DNA of 64,000 nucleotides from Rhynchopus sp. YZ270_cl-10 (Eukaryota > Euglenozoa > Diplonemea > Diplonemida > Diplonemidae): contig OZ037837.1 of assembly GCA_964035575.1 (NCBI GenBank), positions 124,001-188,000 on the forward strand. The letters are read 5' to 3'. Position 1 is the stretch's first letter. Every line of letters starts with the position of its first letter. This document shows, one piece after another, positions 1-10,494 of the stretch. The position numbers and the translations under genes are program-made. The notes below the pieces were generated by a model. That model searched no databases and was not told the DNA's origin. It saw only the letters and a list, made by a program, of their open reading frames with translations.

Positions 1-100
1 TCCCTCCGTCGCCCGTGTCGAAGCTGTCCTTCCGCAACCGTGTTGCAGATGCCACCTTCCGCCGCGTCGTCTTCATCGTATCCTTCGCTACCTCAATCGC
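1..100 (-). pseudogene. Relic of the ubiquitin-like head of the LRR gene family
   Basis: Read on the minus strand, this segment gives IEVAKDTMKTTRRKVASAT and then KDSFDTGDGG. This aligns with the N-terminal ubiquitin-like domain of the two LRR genes at 9-13 kb, which read VIEVGVDDTVVTMRQKVASA and EDSFRMGFGG. No start codon and no LRR region follow inside the window, and the left edge is cut by the window boundary. It could be the 5' part of a diverged gene continuing to the left, but the next upstream sequence (100-200) shows no conserved leader, so a relic is likelier. Confidence 0.5.
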
Positions 101-109
101 ACACAACGT

Positions 110-850
110 TAAATAGCGTCTGGTCGTATCCTGGAATTATGATTTTTATGATGAGGTTGTGTTTATCTGCTTTGTGGTGATGGTGGTGGAAAAAAATACA
201 GCAGAATGCGCTTCGCTACAGCCAAGTACGCAGAAAGAAGCATCCTAGTTCTGGGAAGTGAATGCGGACGCGAACTTGGCGAGCTGAAAGAATTTCTCGC
301 AGCAACTCTTCTCACTCACTTCTCTCCACCAAATGCGTCTACAGCTAAGGAAAAGGAACAACTGATGGAGTTTCCTTACTAAACCAGAGAAATCTCATAT
401 TTCAGAGTTAGAGTGTTTTTGCACACATATGTGACCCCACCGTGGAGAGCAATCGTATTATCAACTTCTTTGTTTTTTTTAAAAATCAAGTGCAAGCCAT
501 GTGTATGAAAAGAAAAAAGGTATACAAAAAATGACTTGCACAGGGGAGGGGGGCTCATCTCAAAGATGGATCAGTGAGCGAGTTCCAACCCGTACAGAGG
601 GGCTCTTGCCACGAAGACAGTAAACCCATGCCATACAAAAGAGTGGGGAGTGAAAGTTGATACTACAAATTTTCAATTGAAAATATTATGGACCGAATTA
701 AGTACCAAATGAAACTCAAAAACCTCAAACGTACCATAATTAATTCAGTCCATAATATTTTGTTTCTTTATTTATAAATGCAAAAACAGGGAGAAGCCTC
801 CGTGTGAGCGTGTGTGAAGGTTCAACAACACGGTGGCCCATTCCTACCCT
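110..850. other. Intergenic, no gene seen; holds one copy of a duplicated ~110-bp repeat
   Basis: I see no coding sequence here. Positions 551-662 repeat almost exactly at 4513-4624. Positions 676-770 contain an imperfect inverted repeat built on AATATTATGGACC and its complement. Confidence 0.5.
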
Positions 851-854
851 TAGG

Positions 855-965
855 GTAGGGTCCGCGGGGGGTACCCCATGGGGTACCCCCCAAATCTGAG
901 GGGTACCCCCCAGACTACCCCCGGGGGTACCCCATGGGGTACCCCGCGCGGACCCTGACTGGCAC
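855..965. repeat. GGGTACCCC palindrome block
   Basis: A GC-rich block made of GGGGTACCCC, CCATGG and CCGCGG palindromes, with GGGTCCGCG-type sequence at both ends in inverted orientation. The same building blocks recur at 3430-3700, so this is a dispersed palindromic repeat family and not protein-coding, although several frames stay open through it. Confidence 0.7.
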
Positions 966-969
966 TGGG

Positions 970-1167
970 GGTACACAGGTACACAGGTACACAGGTACAC
1001 AGGTACACAGGTACACAGGTACACAGGTACACAGGTACACAGGTACACAGGTACACAGGTACACAGGTACACAGGTACACAGGTACACAGGTACACAGGT
1101 ACACAGGTACACAGGTACACAGGTACACAGGTACACAGGTACACAGGTACACAGGTACACAGGTACA
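970..1167. repeat. 8-bp minisatellite (GTACACAG)n, about 24 copies
   Basis: A nearly pure head-to-tail array of GTACACAG directly abutting the GGGTACCCC block. Frames through it read as YLCTCVPV or TGTQVHRY on opposite strands, which are artefacts of an 8-bp period. Confidence 0.95.
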
Positions 1168-1207
1168 GCCAGAGTGCCAGAGTCAAGGGTCCGCGCGGGG
1201 TCCGCCC

Positions 1208-1430
1208 CCCGATGACATAACGAAGTATCGCTTGAAAATACCGTTCAATATATGTTGCTTGGTGTGCATGAAGAAGGACACACAAGGTATATCAAACGAT
1301 AAATCAATCAGATAAACGTTACATCATCGGAAAATTGTTGGCACCGCCCCCCTGTCTTCGTATTTATTACCCCGTCGACAGGCCAAACAGCGTTGGGCTC
1401 AGAAGAAGCAGTGCAAGACAGTCACTGGGG
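1208..1430. repeat. Dispersed repeat, second copy at 42857-43060
   Basis: Begins near GATGACATAACGAAGTATCG and ends near GAAGAAGC(A/G)GTGCAAGAC. It is matched over about 210 bp by 42857-43060 with scattered substitutions and small indels. No coding frame is conserved between the two copies. In the other location it sits inside an inverted-repeat element, so it may be part of a mobile sequence. Confidence 0.75.
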
Positions 1431-2810
1431 ATCAACATGAGAACCAACTCCCAACAACACAGGCTACCGAAGTAGCAGGTGGGGTGTTGCGGGTGTTTGG
1501 GGTGAGAAAATCGATTTTGGTAAGTTGCAGCAGAACATTCTTAAGTTCGCACTAGTCGAGAGAGGCTTACCCGCTGCAGTGAAGCAGTGCACCCATTTAA
1601 GGGTGGAGAAGCGTGACACGCACATACAAGTATGTACGTTACTTCAACAAAGGCTGAATTCTGGTAATTCTAAGGGATGTGAATTCAGCCACCACGCAGG
1701 TAGTGTTTTAAGGTTCCTCGCTTTGTGCTGCACAGCGGACTCATGACACAAAGGAGTTGCCCCCGCTCTCTTTCGCGCAAACTTAAGAAAATTCTGAAGT
1801 AACTACAACCTGGCGTGCGGGTACAGATGCATTGCTTTGTTCTTTCCTCAAAGTCATTTCTGATCTCTCGGGTCTGTACTACCGTCAGTGTTTAGATAAG
1901 CATCCACTTGACTCGTTCTAACAACCGTTGAAATCTAGAACAAAACAATACACTGCCCCTTCTCACACCAAGCCGCCATGCTTCAAGAGCATGCCCTGGG
2001 CAAAAAATACTGTGACAAAAATTGGTTTTCTGGGGGAACGCGATATTTTCTTGTGCCTACTGTAGTCCTCCGCAAGAGCAGAGGACAGACTTTCCGGATC
2101 CCGAAGTCGAATTTTTTGCACTAGCTATGCTCCCTGGGTTAATGGCTATAGCAGTGACTGACTAAGAGTTTCATAATAATTGGGGCGGTCTATGGGGTGG
2201 GTTAATGGAAAAATTGGTTTAAAAACCCAACTTTTGCGGTCCCCACCCGGTTTGCAATAATTGCACCAGCTCTATCGGCACTGTTTCGCTGTCACGATGA
2301 AGGGTCGTCGGTTCGGGTACCTGTTGAGAGAAATTGAGTGCAAAAGTAGAGACTACAACAAAAAAAATCAAACAAACAAACAAGAAGCCGCTCCGTACCT
2401 CTTCCATGCAAAAAAGAAAGTAAAAGACTGCCCTTCCTCAGTCCGGAAGTAGCACCTCATCCGGTTCCCTGACGTAAAAGAGTTGTAGAGGTTACGAGAT
2501 GCCATGATAAAAAAGTAAAAGTGACAATTTTGACAATAAAAATATGCTTCGATTTACATCCGAGCGGGACAAAGGCGAAAAGGGGGAGCGGGGGTGTAAA
2601 AACCGGGGCTTAAAAACATACCTTGCAGCACTCGCTCGGCCTACTCTCCAGGTACGAGAACATCACTGCACGAACAATCCCACTGATACTGATACCTGCA
2701 TTCTATTTGTTGCCACATGGTAAAAATGACCAAAACTTCGACCAATTTTTTTTTTTCTTCACAATTTGCTCATTGAGGCTTTGTATTTTTTGGGCCATTT
2801 ATGACCTACC
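1430..2810. other. No gene seen
   Basis: Intergenic sequence of mixed composition. The short open frames present show no recognisable domain, no codon pattern like the neighbouring genes, and no acceptor-like site before an ATG. Confidence 0.4.
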
Positions 2811-2814
2811 ACGC

Positions 2815-3360
2815 CCGATTTTGGGCGAGAAGAAAAAAAAATTTGGGTCAAAAATCGACGCGTCTTTGGTAAAATCACGACTTTTCGGGCGCGAAACTAC
2901 GTTTTAGACCCCCACAGATGCTCAAAAGTGCCAAATTTTGCTTTTAATGGCCTCAAAGGATCACGGGAGCACCCCTCGTAATTACGAGGGCTCCCCACGC
3001 CGTGACGTCGTCATTGCGCGCGTAATTTCCGACGTATGCGGGCGTGGTTGGTCATAAAATGGCCCAAAAACCCCAAACAAAACCTCAGATTGACCAAATC
3101 GAGGAAAAATTGTCAAGTCGAAATTTCAGCCAAAATACGGTCATTTTGGTTATACCCCGCGGTGTATGCAGTAGCTAGAACACGTACACAGCTAAGTTCC
3201 TAAGCGATTTCCTTCACATTTTTCATGAAAAATTGGTCAAAAATCGACTTGTCTTTGGTAAAAAAACCACGAAAAATCGGCTGCGCAAAACCACGTTTTA
3301 GACCCCCACAGATGCTCAAAAGTGCCAATTTTTGCTTTTAATGGCCTCAAATCGTCGAAA
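2815..3360. repeat. Pair of ~130-bp direct repeats
   Basis: Positions about 2825-2950 and 3225-3352 share GTCAAAAATCGAC, the string TTTTAGACCCCCACAGATGC and GCTTTTAATGGCCTCAAA, separated by about 400 bp. No coding content was recognised. Confidence 0.7.
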
Positions 3361-3429
3361 TTAGGCCTATATAGGGCAAAAAAAATTTTTTGAGAGTCCC
3401 TTTCCCTGGGAGGCAATAGCCACCGGGTG

Positions 3430-3700
3430 TGCAGGGGGTACCCCGGGGGGTACCCCCCAGGGTCCGCGGGGGTACCCCATGGGGTACCCCCGCGGACCCT
3501 GGGGGGTACCCCTCGGGGTACCCCAAACCCCCCAAAGGGTACCCCGCGCGGACCCTACCCAACCCTGTGGGGTACCCCCTGGGGTAGCCCACGCGAGGGG
3601 GTACCCCCCGCGGACCCTACCCTGTGTGGTACCCTACCCTGCGGGGTACCCCTTTTGGGGGTACCCCCGGGGGTACCCCCAAAAGGGTCCGCTGGGCCAC
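3430..3700. repeat. Second GGGTACCCC palindrome block
   Basis: About 270 bp of reiterated GGGGTACCCC, GGGTCCGC(GG) and CCATGG palindromes like those at 855-965. It ends with an (AAC)n stretch at 3705-3722. It should form strong cruciforms or hairpins. It is not coding. Confidence 0.7.
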
Positions 3701-4016
3701 CGTGAACAACAACAACAACAAAACTAAATAAATTTTGAAGAAAAATTCAAAATAAAAGGGTAAACGGAACGGTGTCGTTAATGCGGCCCTCACATACGGT
3801 GTGTCTGCAATTAAAAGAAGACTCGAAAGATCTTTTAAGTTTCCAAAAAAAAAAAAAGAAACATGCGCAAGACACGAAGAGGATATGTCAATACAATACG
3901 CTTACAACCGAAACCCTGAAAAAAAAAGTCTCAAAAAAAACACAAATAATATTTCTGAATAACCGAACACCCTCCTTCCTTCCTTCCTCATGGCGGCTCC
4001 AATTGGTGACCCAGTT

Positions 4017-4378
4017 TCATCGACAAGGCTGTCTGACAAACTCTTTTTTTTTTTCTTTGATTTCTTGACGCAGCGGTTCGTGCCATGGGATGGTATGGGG
4101 CTTGAGCACTTGGAAGGAACATGTCAGATTTTCATCGATAAACATGATCCCGCCTGCATTGTTGGATTCACCACTGTAGTTTTGTGCGCTGAAAAGCGTC
4201 CACACCCACGTGGCGGCCGCTTTGGCATGCGTCTGTAAGGACAGCCTTGACTGATGCTTTCTGTAATAGTACACGATTTCCTCCCTGAAGGCTACGTAGC
4301 TACCTGAGTACAAAGCGTGATGAGCTGTCTGTCCGCAAAGAATTGATAACCATCCTTCGACAACGTGGTGGCTCATAT
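4017..4378 (-). pseudogene. C-terminal remnant of a PP1-type Ser/Thr phosphatase
   Basis: The minus strand reads SHHVVE, then after one extra base (4355) and in a second frame [14 protein letters not shown], and further on [17 protein letters not shown] followed by [12 protein letters not shown]. Protein phosphatase 1 catalytic subunits end with the same order: [34 protein letters not shown] and ETLMCSFQILKP. All upstream catalytic motifs (GDxHG, GDxVDRG, GNHE) are absent. A candidate 71-nt GT-AG intron (4233-4303) separates the two blocks but would leave about 15 non-PP1 residues in frame. Frame change plus truncation point to a decayed fragment. A diverged terminal exon pair is less likely. 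Confidence 0.6.
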
Positions 4379-4379
4379 T

Positions 4380-6070
4380 TTTGAAGCGACTTTTTGAGTT
4401 GAGATTTGAGAACACTAAATACTGCACTAACTACGATATGCACTAACTGTGCACACAAAATCTTTTTTAAAAAAAGAGAAAAAACAATATGGGCGCCCTT
4501 GGAGGGTCAGAAACTCATCTCAAAAATGGATCAGTGAGCGAGTTCCAACCCGTACAGAGGGGCTCTTGCCACGAAGACAGTAAACCCATGCCATACAAAA
4601 GAGTGGGGAGTGAATGTTGATAAACGCAAACGCTCAATGTTTTTGAGGCAACTTTTGAGTTGAGATTTGAGAACACTACTGCATAGGAGATGGATACAGT
4701 GTTGCAGGATACCATATTAAGATTCATCATTTCGGGGTTTTTTTGGGTTTTTTTGATGATTCCCCCCACAAAAAGTGCATCTAAGTGATATTCTGATATA
4801 AAAATAGGTTTGGGGGGTGCAGGAGGGGCCTGATGCTATATTTTCACTGTTTTCTAATCAGATTTTCTGCCTTTTATTGTCGTTCTTATGGATCCCTTCT
4901 CTCTTTCTCTTCCCTGTCATGCCGCCTTGACAAGGTTTCATTGACCTCTGTCAAATCTACTGGGGCAATGTCAGGGACTTTTGCTTTGCGGCTCACCTTG
5001 GATGTGGAGACTCCATAGTTAGTACAGGCTCCCTCCGTGTCAGAGTACACATTAGCTGAAATAACACGACCGTTGCTCGAGTAGCAGTACACAGAAGAAA
5101 AGAGATTGATGGAAAGAACGGTGCACTCAGCGCAGTCAAATTACAAAAGAAATGAATAACAACACCTACATTCTCAAACTTTTCTACGCATCCCCTTTTT
5201 TTTTGAAAAACGAGAAACGCTAAATTAGTAATTGTATTTTTGGCCCCCCTCTGTGAGTATTGATTGAATTGGAGTCGGGGAGCACAAGCAAAGGGCAATG
5301 AAAGAGAAACGATGAATGATAAACAAGCTAGAAAGAGACAGTATGTATTCTTATGTGAGGTACCAAAATTAAAATTTAGACGTTTTACACTTGTCAGACA
5401 CTGCGAAATATTCTGAAAAAAATTATTACGCGTCCACTCGACGTTTGGATAAAGAAAACTAGATATGAAAGGGGGTTTGGGGGGAAGAGTTTAATTCTTG
5501 AACGCATCCCACACTCAGTCATACTTTACTACGATAAAGCGTGAAGACAATAAATAAAAGCAAAGAAGAAGTAATTTTAGGTTTTGTGAGACACGAGGAA
5601 CGAAAAATTTTTCTTCGCAGTAACAAAGTGTGAGAAAGAAGAAAAAGAAAGCGAATAAAAACGAAAAAAACAATGTTTTTCTGAATGTGATGTTGTTGTT
5701 GGGGTCAGGAGAATAAAACAGTTCCAAGAAAAGCTCCTGCGTCGGTTTTCTTTTTGTTAGAAAAAAAGTGGTAGTGCCCGGCAAGAAAATTTTCAAACTT
5801 AAATAGGTAGTGCCGATGCACTAGCAGTTTGGGCAAGCTAGACGGCGCTGTACGTGGTGTACTTACAAAAATTCACCCCCTGAAGGGCCCGATCGGAGCT
5901 TGAGATTTTGGTAGCTCCGGCCTGACCCTTGTTGTGTAGCAGTGGAGAATCGTTTTGTACTAGGAGTTGTGCAGGAGCGCATGAAACGTAAGCTGCTGTT
6001 CTGTGTGACCTCCGCACCAACATGGTGTTCGCATGAGACACTTCTTCACAGCATGTACGTCTTCCTGCTG
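4380..6070. other. Intergenic; repeat copy at 4513-4624, otherwise no supported gene
   Basis: Positions 4513-4624 duplicate 551-662. A short string containing GAGTTGAGATTTGAGAACACT occurs at both about 4393 and 4652. A minus-strand frame at 4886-5092 (containing YSDTEGACTNYGVSTSKVS) has protein-like composition but no family match and no bounded gene structure. The rest is AT-rich with A-runs. Confidence 0.4.
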
Positions 6071-6073
6071 TGT

Positions 6074-8053
6074 TCACCGGCAGGTGCGAGTAGGCTTGAA
6101 CACCCACGTGAGATCATCATCTTCCGATTCCGAGCCCGTCTCCTCATCACGTTCCCTGCTTGACGCGTCAAGGTTGTGAAGCTCCTCAGGAGCCTCAGTT
6201 GTGTCCTCACAGCTCTCTTGTTCTTCCTGCAACTCACGCAACGCCTGATGATTTATGCGTGCTGCGAGCGTATTTGCGTTGTCGGCATTCGCAGTCTCTG
6301 GAAGTGTGATGTACATGCCATTTAACCCCTCCGCGTCAAAGGGTTTGTCCGAGTACTGCAACACATGCAGGTATGAGTCTGTCTCCGCACAGTACACTGC
6401 ATCCCACTGTGGTACCAACGGGTCCGTGCTCGGAACACACCCCATTGCACTCTGGACTGACTTCATGTGAACGTAGATGATGCAGAGGTACTCCGGGCGA
6501 GAGAAAGGTGCCAAGATACTTTTTTGATTCTGGTGAGTCTCAGTAATCTGTGTGTACACGTGGCGTGCAAGGATCAAGGGGAAATGCACTGATTTGAGAC
6601 ACAGCAACGCCTCGTAGTTGTCAGCGAAGCGCGCCTTGCGGATGCAGTGCACCATAATGACGTCGCTTTCACGCCGGTCCTTCTTCTTGGGATTGCTCGC
6701 GTTTTGCACCACAATAGACATCCCCCTCTCCACCCACTCTTGTGGGAGCACAAAGAGCGAAGGTCTCGGCAACAGCGAGCGGAATACGACCTTCCTCATG
6801 CGCAGCATTCTGTCGATCACCACCACGGATGCGTCGTACTGTGCAAGAATCATGCGGATATCACGCACAGACATCCACCCAGGGGTTTTGCGGAGGACGT
6901 AGGTGATGGGTGTCTTAGGTGTGTCCCACGAGTCACAGACTTCTTCCTGCAACTCCTGTACCGGCACCTGCACCGGCTCCGCCACCGGCTCCTGCACCTT
7001 CTGTGAAAGTCTTATGGAGTCCTTTACCCTACGGGGGTTGAACAGTGTCTCGCCACCCTGCAACACATGCAGGTATGAGTCTGTCTCCGCACAGTACACT
7101 GCATCCCACTTTGGCACCAACGGGTCCGTGCCCGGAATACAATCTACTGCATCAGAGTCGAGAAGCTCTGGAGTATTCTCCATCACATCATCATAGACCT
7201 CTTCCTGCAACTCCTGCGCCTGCATCTGCCCTTGCTCCTGCACCGGCTTCTGCACCTGCACCGGCACCTGCATCTGGCACCTGCACCTGGCTTGCTCGTG
7301 TACCGGCACATGCACCTGCATCTGCACCTGCACCGGCTTCTGCACCGGCTCCGACACCGGCACCTGTTCCTCCCTGTATGTTGTGTGCGTGAGAAGCGTA
7401 TTTGTGTCCATGTCGTCATTCGCACTTGGAAGTGATATGATTTCCATATCTGGAACTATTGTGGAGTACTTTACCTTACGGAGGTCGAACATTTTCTCGC
7501 CACCCTGCAACACATGCAGGTATGAGTCTGTCTCCGCACAGTACACTGCATCCCACTGTGGTACCAACGGGTCCGTGCTCGGAACACACCCCATTGCACT
7601 CTGGACTGACTTCATGTGAATGTAGATGATGCAGAGGTGCTCGGAGTCAGTGGAACGTCCCATTTTATGCCTCCTTGTGCCCCCCATTCGCATGTACACA
7701 TGGAGTGCGAGGTGCAGTGGGAAGCACAGGGACTGGAGACACAGCAAGGCCTCGTTTACGTTGGTGAAGGGCGCCTTGCGGATGCAGTGCACCATAACGG
7801 TGTCTGTTGTGCGTCTCTTCCTGACCGTGCTGTAGTTCGGATATTTAGTGATAAACATATGCATCTCCACCCACTCCGGTGGGAGCACAAAGAACGATGG
7901 GTCCAGCAACAGCGAGCGGAATACAATCTTCCCCATGCCCAGCATTCTGTCGACCACCACCACGGATGCGTCGTACTGTGCAAGAATCGCACCAACATCA
8001 CGCGCAGACATCCACCCAGGAGTGTTGCAGAGCGCATACATGTTCGAAAACAT
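6074..8053 (-). CDS. Modular protein of unknown family with two long and one partial repeat
   Basis: This is a 659-residue protein that I do not recognise. Residues about 5-190 and 400-590 are two copies of one module. Each opens with TPGWMS.RD, runs through ILAQYDASVVV.DRML and VMVHCIRKA.F, and closes with GCVPSTDPLVPQWDAVYC and ETDSYLHVLQ. A third partial copy near residues 305-345 keeps only the closing block. The linker between modules is low-complexity and rich in Val, Gln and Pro (VPVQVQKPVQEQ), and the C-terminus is acidic (ESEDDD). There is no signal peptide or membrane segment, so it is probably intracellular. The start at 8053 is chosen because a CAG acceptor-like site lies 15 nt upstream and an earlier in-frame ATG would fall before it. 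Conserved Cys, Trp and His residues could be structural or catalytic, but no function is assigned. Confidence 0.8.
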   Translation of the reverse strand: MFSNMYALCNTPGWMSARDVGAILAQYDASVVVVDRMLGMGKIVFRSLLLDPSFFVLPPEWVEMHMFITKYPNYSTVRKRRTTDTVMVHCIRKAPFTNVNEALLCLQSLCFPLHLALHVYMRMGGTRRHKMGRSTDSEHLCIIYIHMKSVQSAMGCVPSTDPLVPQWDAVYCAETDSYLHVLQGGEKMFDLRKVKYSTIVPDMEIISLPSANDDMDTNTLLTHTTYREEQVPVSEPVQKPVQVQMQVHVPVHEQARCRCQMQVPVQVQKPVQEQGQMQAQELQEEVYDDVMENTPELLDSDAVDCIPGTDPLVPKWDAVYCAETDSYLHVLQGGETLFNPRRVKDSIRLSQKVQEPVAEPVQVPVQELQEEVCDSWDTPKTPITYVLRKTPGWMSVRDIRMILAQYDASVVVIDRMLRMRKVVFRSLLPRPSLFVLPQEWVERGMSIVVQNASNPKKKDRRESDVIMVHCIRKARFADNYEALLCLKSVHFPLILARHVYTQITETHQNQKSILAPFSRPEYLCIIYVHMKSVQSAMGCVPSTDPLVPQWDAVYCAETDSYLHVLQYSDKPFDAEGLNGMYITLPETANADNANTLAARINHQALRELQEEQESCEDTTEAPEELHNLDASSRERDEETGSESEDDDLTWVFKPTRTCR

Positions 8054-8177
8054 GGTCCGGTTGTAAGCCTGTTTTTGGTGGGTGTTGTGCAAAAATTATA
8101 GAGAAAGAATAAATCGTCCCCGAACCACTCTCAACAACACCTGCCAAAAGGCGCCATTTATGGTGCTCGTGTTTGAT

Positions 8178-8262
8178 GCCTGCAGAGCCATGCTGTAAGA
8201 AGCAGTCCGGAACTGCAGTAGTGCCCTGCAGAAACAAACGCTTTATTGGGTCTGTCTCGATC
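8178..8262 (-). pseudogene. Relic of the LRR family, region just after the ubiquitin-like domain
   Basis: The minus strand reads TDPIKRLFLQGTTAVPDCFL, matching EDPEVARLFLQAEVATVIPNCFL of the gene at 9228 and DPKIACLLLQAEVSPAVPDNFL of the gene at 11159. Only this short piece is recognisable, with no repeats following it. It sits directly upstream of the modular gene at 6074-8053, in the same orientation as the intact family members. Confidence 0.5.
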
Positions 8263-8630
8263 TCATCCTCGGACTCGGTTGGTGCATAACCTGCGCACCG
8301 TGGGTGGACCCCAATCATGCAGTCCTACATTGATTTTGTGGTTTTACAGGGTGGGTTTGGATGTACTGTTCGCTTCCTAACGGCACTTTGCTGAATGGCT
8401 GTGAGATAACGCTAGCTCACGATACAATGCAGAGAAGGCAGACTCTTGGAAAACACTAAATCCATAGATTTAGTCCAAGCGAGGCAAAGACACTCTCAAG
8501 GTATTCCACCAGTGGTGTGCACCGCTACCGAGATGTGGCATATATGCAACCCCCCATGGGAGGGTCTATAAGACAAAAAGAAGTCGTTCAGTTTTGTTCA
8601 TATTTCATGTTCAAATGGTATTCACGTTCC

Positions 8631-8732
8631 AACCCCACAACCCCACAACCCCACAACCCCACAACCCCACAACCCCACAACCCCACAACCCCACAACCCC
8701 ACAACCCCACAACCCCACAACCCCACAACCCC
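8631..8732. repeat. 8-bp minisatellite (CCCCACAA)n, about 12 copies
   Basis: A pure array of CCCCACAA. The complementary strand carries regularly spaced GGGG runs (TTGTGGGG) and could form G-quadruplexes. Confidence 0.95.
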
Positions 8733-8734
8733 CC

Positions 8735-9227
8735 CTCCCATCCGATAAACTGAGGTGTTCACAATGCGGAACACGTCTCCTCTGGCACTGAAGCAAACAT
8801 GCGTCTTATTTCATTTTGTTTTATTTCAGTTTTTTTCACGTAGACCGCCACAACGTTTATGAGTAGATATGTGAAAAAGCACCTTCCAGGCCAATCCCCT
8901 CCTTGTATAAAAGTAGTGCGCAAGAAGCGAGGGTTGAGAGAGTATGCCGCAATGCCCATCCGCGTCGAGAGGACAGCGAAACGACAACACTGATGCAACT
9001 GCCCAGCCACAGCGATGAGTTCTAGGAGGTGCTTCTCGGGGTGGACTGCCTGCTACAAAGGTCGACGCCTCGCAACATCACGCAGTAGCCTGAGTAGGGG
9101 TACAGAAGGCTCGTCACAATAGTTTGTGGGTCCGAGTGTGCGAACACTACGTGAACACTGTTGTGAAACGCTTCCCAAATCGTACTACACTGTGCAGGCT
9201 AACGAAGCAACCATAGGGCGACACGAT
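8735..9227. other. Spacer without a gene
   Basis: No domain-bearing frame was seen on either strand. This is the likely 3' flank of the LRR gene that ends at 9228. Confidence 0.4.
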
Positions 9228-10268
9228 TCAGCCACAAAGATCTTTCAACTCGCCTTCACGTACTCTACGGCACACAACGCTGCTGCAGCCGGAGAGGTGG
9301 ATGCTCCTCAATGAAGTGCAGTCGTCAGCAGGTAGCTCTCCCATGTCCACAACATTTCTGAGAGGCGACAGGTCTAGTTCTGTCAGGCTGCTGCAGTTCG
9401 CAAGAAACCCTGTTCCGATGTGTGTCACGTTGCTGAGTGGTGACAAGTTCACGCCTTTGAGGCTGTTGCAGAGGCCAAGAAAGTTTGCACCAACGTGCGT
9501 AACATTGCTAAGTGGCGACAAGTCCAACACGGCGAGGTTCCAACAGTTGTAGAGAAACCAACGGCCAAGATCTGTAATCCCTGATCGTGGCAATTTGAGT
9601 GCTGTGACGCTGCATCTGACAAGAAAGCTGCTACCAATTTTTTCAATCTTGCTGAGTGCTGACAAGTCGAGTACTTCGAGACGCGAGCATTCGGCAAGAA
9701 ACCTTGAACCGATGTGTGTAACATTCCTGAGCGGAGACAAGTCTAGTTGCTTGAGGCTCCTGCAGTCGGCAAGAAAGCTGTCGCCAATCCGCGTCAGACT
9801 GGTCAGCCCAGAGAAGTCGATGCTGGTCACATTTGTGCCGTACAGGAAATCGTCACCAATTTCCGTCACACACGACACAGCACTGAGATCAAGTGCGGTG
9901 ACCTCAGTCCCGGACAAGAAGCAGTTCGGAATGACAGTCGCAACCTCCGCCTGCAGAAACAAACGCGCCACCTCTGGATCCTCCACACTCTCCAGCTTCT
10001 CTGCTGTAATGTCAGTCTCACCCAACGCATGAAGTGCTGCTAATGATTCGTATTTCAGCGTCTTCGTGAGCAAGATTGTGTCACCAGCACTCAGTTCTGT
10101 GATGTCCTCTCCTTCGTCCTTCCCTCCGAAGCCCATGCGGAAGCTGTCCTCAGCCAACCCCACTGCAGACGCCACCTTCTGCCGCATCGTCACCACTGTG
10201 TCATCCACACCCACCTCGATCACGTACGAGCTGTCATTGCAGCCTTTGTTGATGATGATCACTTCCAT
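9228..10268 (-). CDS. Ubiquitin-like domain fused to BspA-type leucine-rich repeats (copy 1)
   Basis: A 346-residue protein. Residues 1-75 form a ubiquitin-like fold (MEVIIINKG, VDDTVVTMRQKVASA, DSFRMGFGGKDEG, LSAGDTILLTKTLK). A short bridge (EDPEVARLFLQAEV) leads to about eight repeats of roughly 25 residues of the type VTHIG..FL..C.SLT.LDLSPL. That pattern is typical of BspA/LRR_5 proteins and implies an extended protein-binding surface. The last repeat is capped by a Cys-containing tail and the stop. The start at 10268 opens the ubiquitin-like domain and follows a CAG at 10290 by 21 nt, with CCCCACAACCCC-type pyrimidine-rich sequence upstream. In-frame codons further upstream also exist and are shared with copy 2, so a longer N-terminus cannot be excluded. 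No signal peptide is seen at the chosen start. An adaptor role is only a guess. Confidence 0.85.
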   Translation of the reverse strand: MEVIIINKGCNDSSYVIEVGVDDTVVTMRQKVASAVGLAEDSFRMGFGGKDEGEDITELSAGDTILLTKTLKYESLAALHALGETDITAEKLESVEDPEVARLFLQAEVATVIPNCFLSGTEVTALDLSAVSCVTEIGDDFLYGTNVTSIDFSGLTSLTRIGDSFLADCRSLKQLDLSPLRNVTHIGSRFLAECSRLEVLDLSALSKIEKIGSSFLVRCSVTALKLPRSGITDLGRWFLYNCWNLAVLDLSPLSNVTHVGANFLGLCNSLKGVNLSPLSNVTHIGTGFLANCSSLTELDLSPLRNVVDMGELPADDCTSLRSIHLSGCSSVVCRRVREGELKDLCG

Positions 10269-10289
10269 TTGTCTTCCTTTTGTGTTCCT

Positions 10290-10490
10290 CTGTTGTGGTG
10301 GGGTTGTGGGGTTGGGGCAACAACATGGCCACGTTCCTGACGGACACTGAGTCACGTTCACTCTCTCAAATATGTGTTGCTGCTGAACACAAGACAGAAG
10401 TGCTGTGGACATCTTCTTCGTGGAGCTGCAGCACTCATAAGCGAGGATAACGCAAAGGAACACAAAACTCTTAACGTGCACACTTTGTTC
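10290..10490 (-). repeat. Duplicated 5' flank of LRR copy 1
   Basis: About 200 bp upstream of the LRR start are almost identical to about 12880-13080 upstream of copy 2, apart from short indels in the CCCCAAC-rich leader. The duplication that made the pair therefore carried the promoter or acceptor region too. Confidence 0.8.
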
Positions 10491-10494
10491 AAAA

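Noticed and set aside
740-1285. Frames through the (GTACACAG)n array giving YLCTCVPV-type repeats
   Set aside because: An 8-bp period keeps several frames open by chance. There is no start context and no flanking domain.
4886-5092. Small minus-strand frame containing YSDTEGACTNYGVSTSKVS
   Set aside because: The composition is protein-like but there is no family match, no acceptor-like site before an ATG, and no neighbouring exon could be joined with confidence.
7045-7435. Pro/Ala-rich plus-strand frames opposite the V/Q/P linker of the modular protein
   Set aside because: The composition is an antisense reflection of the low-complexity linker. There is no independent start or domain.
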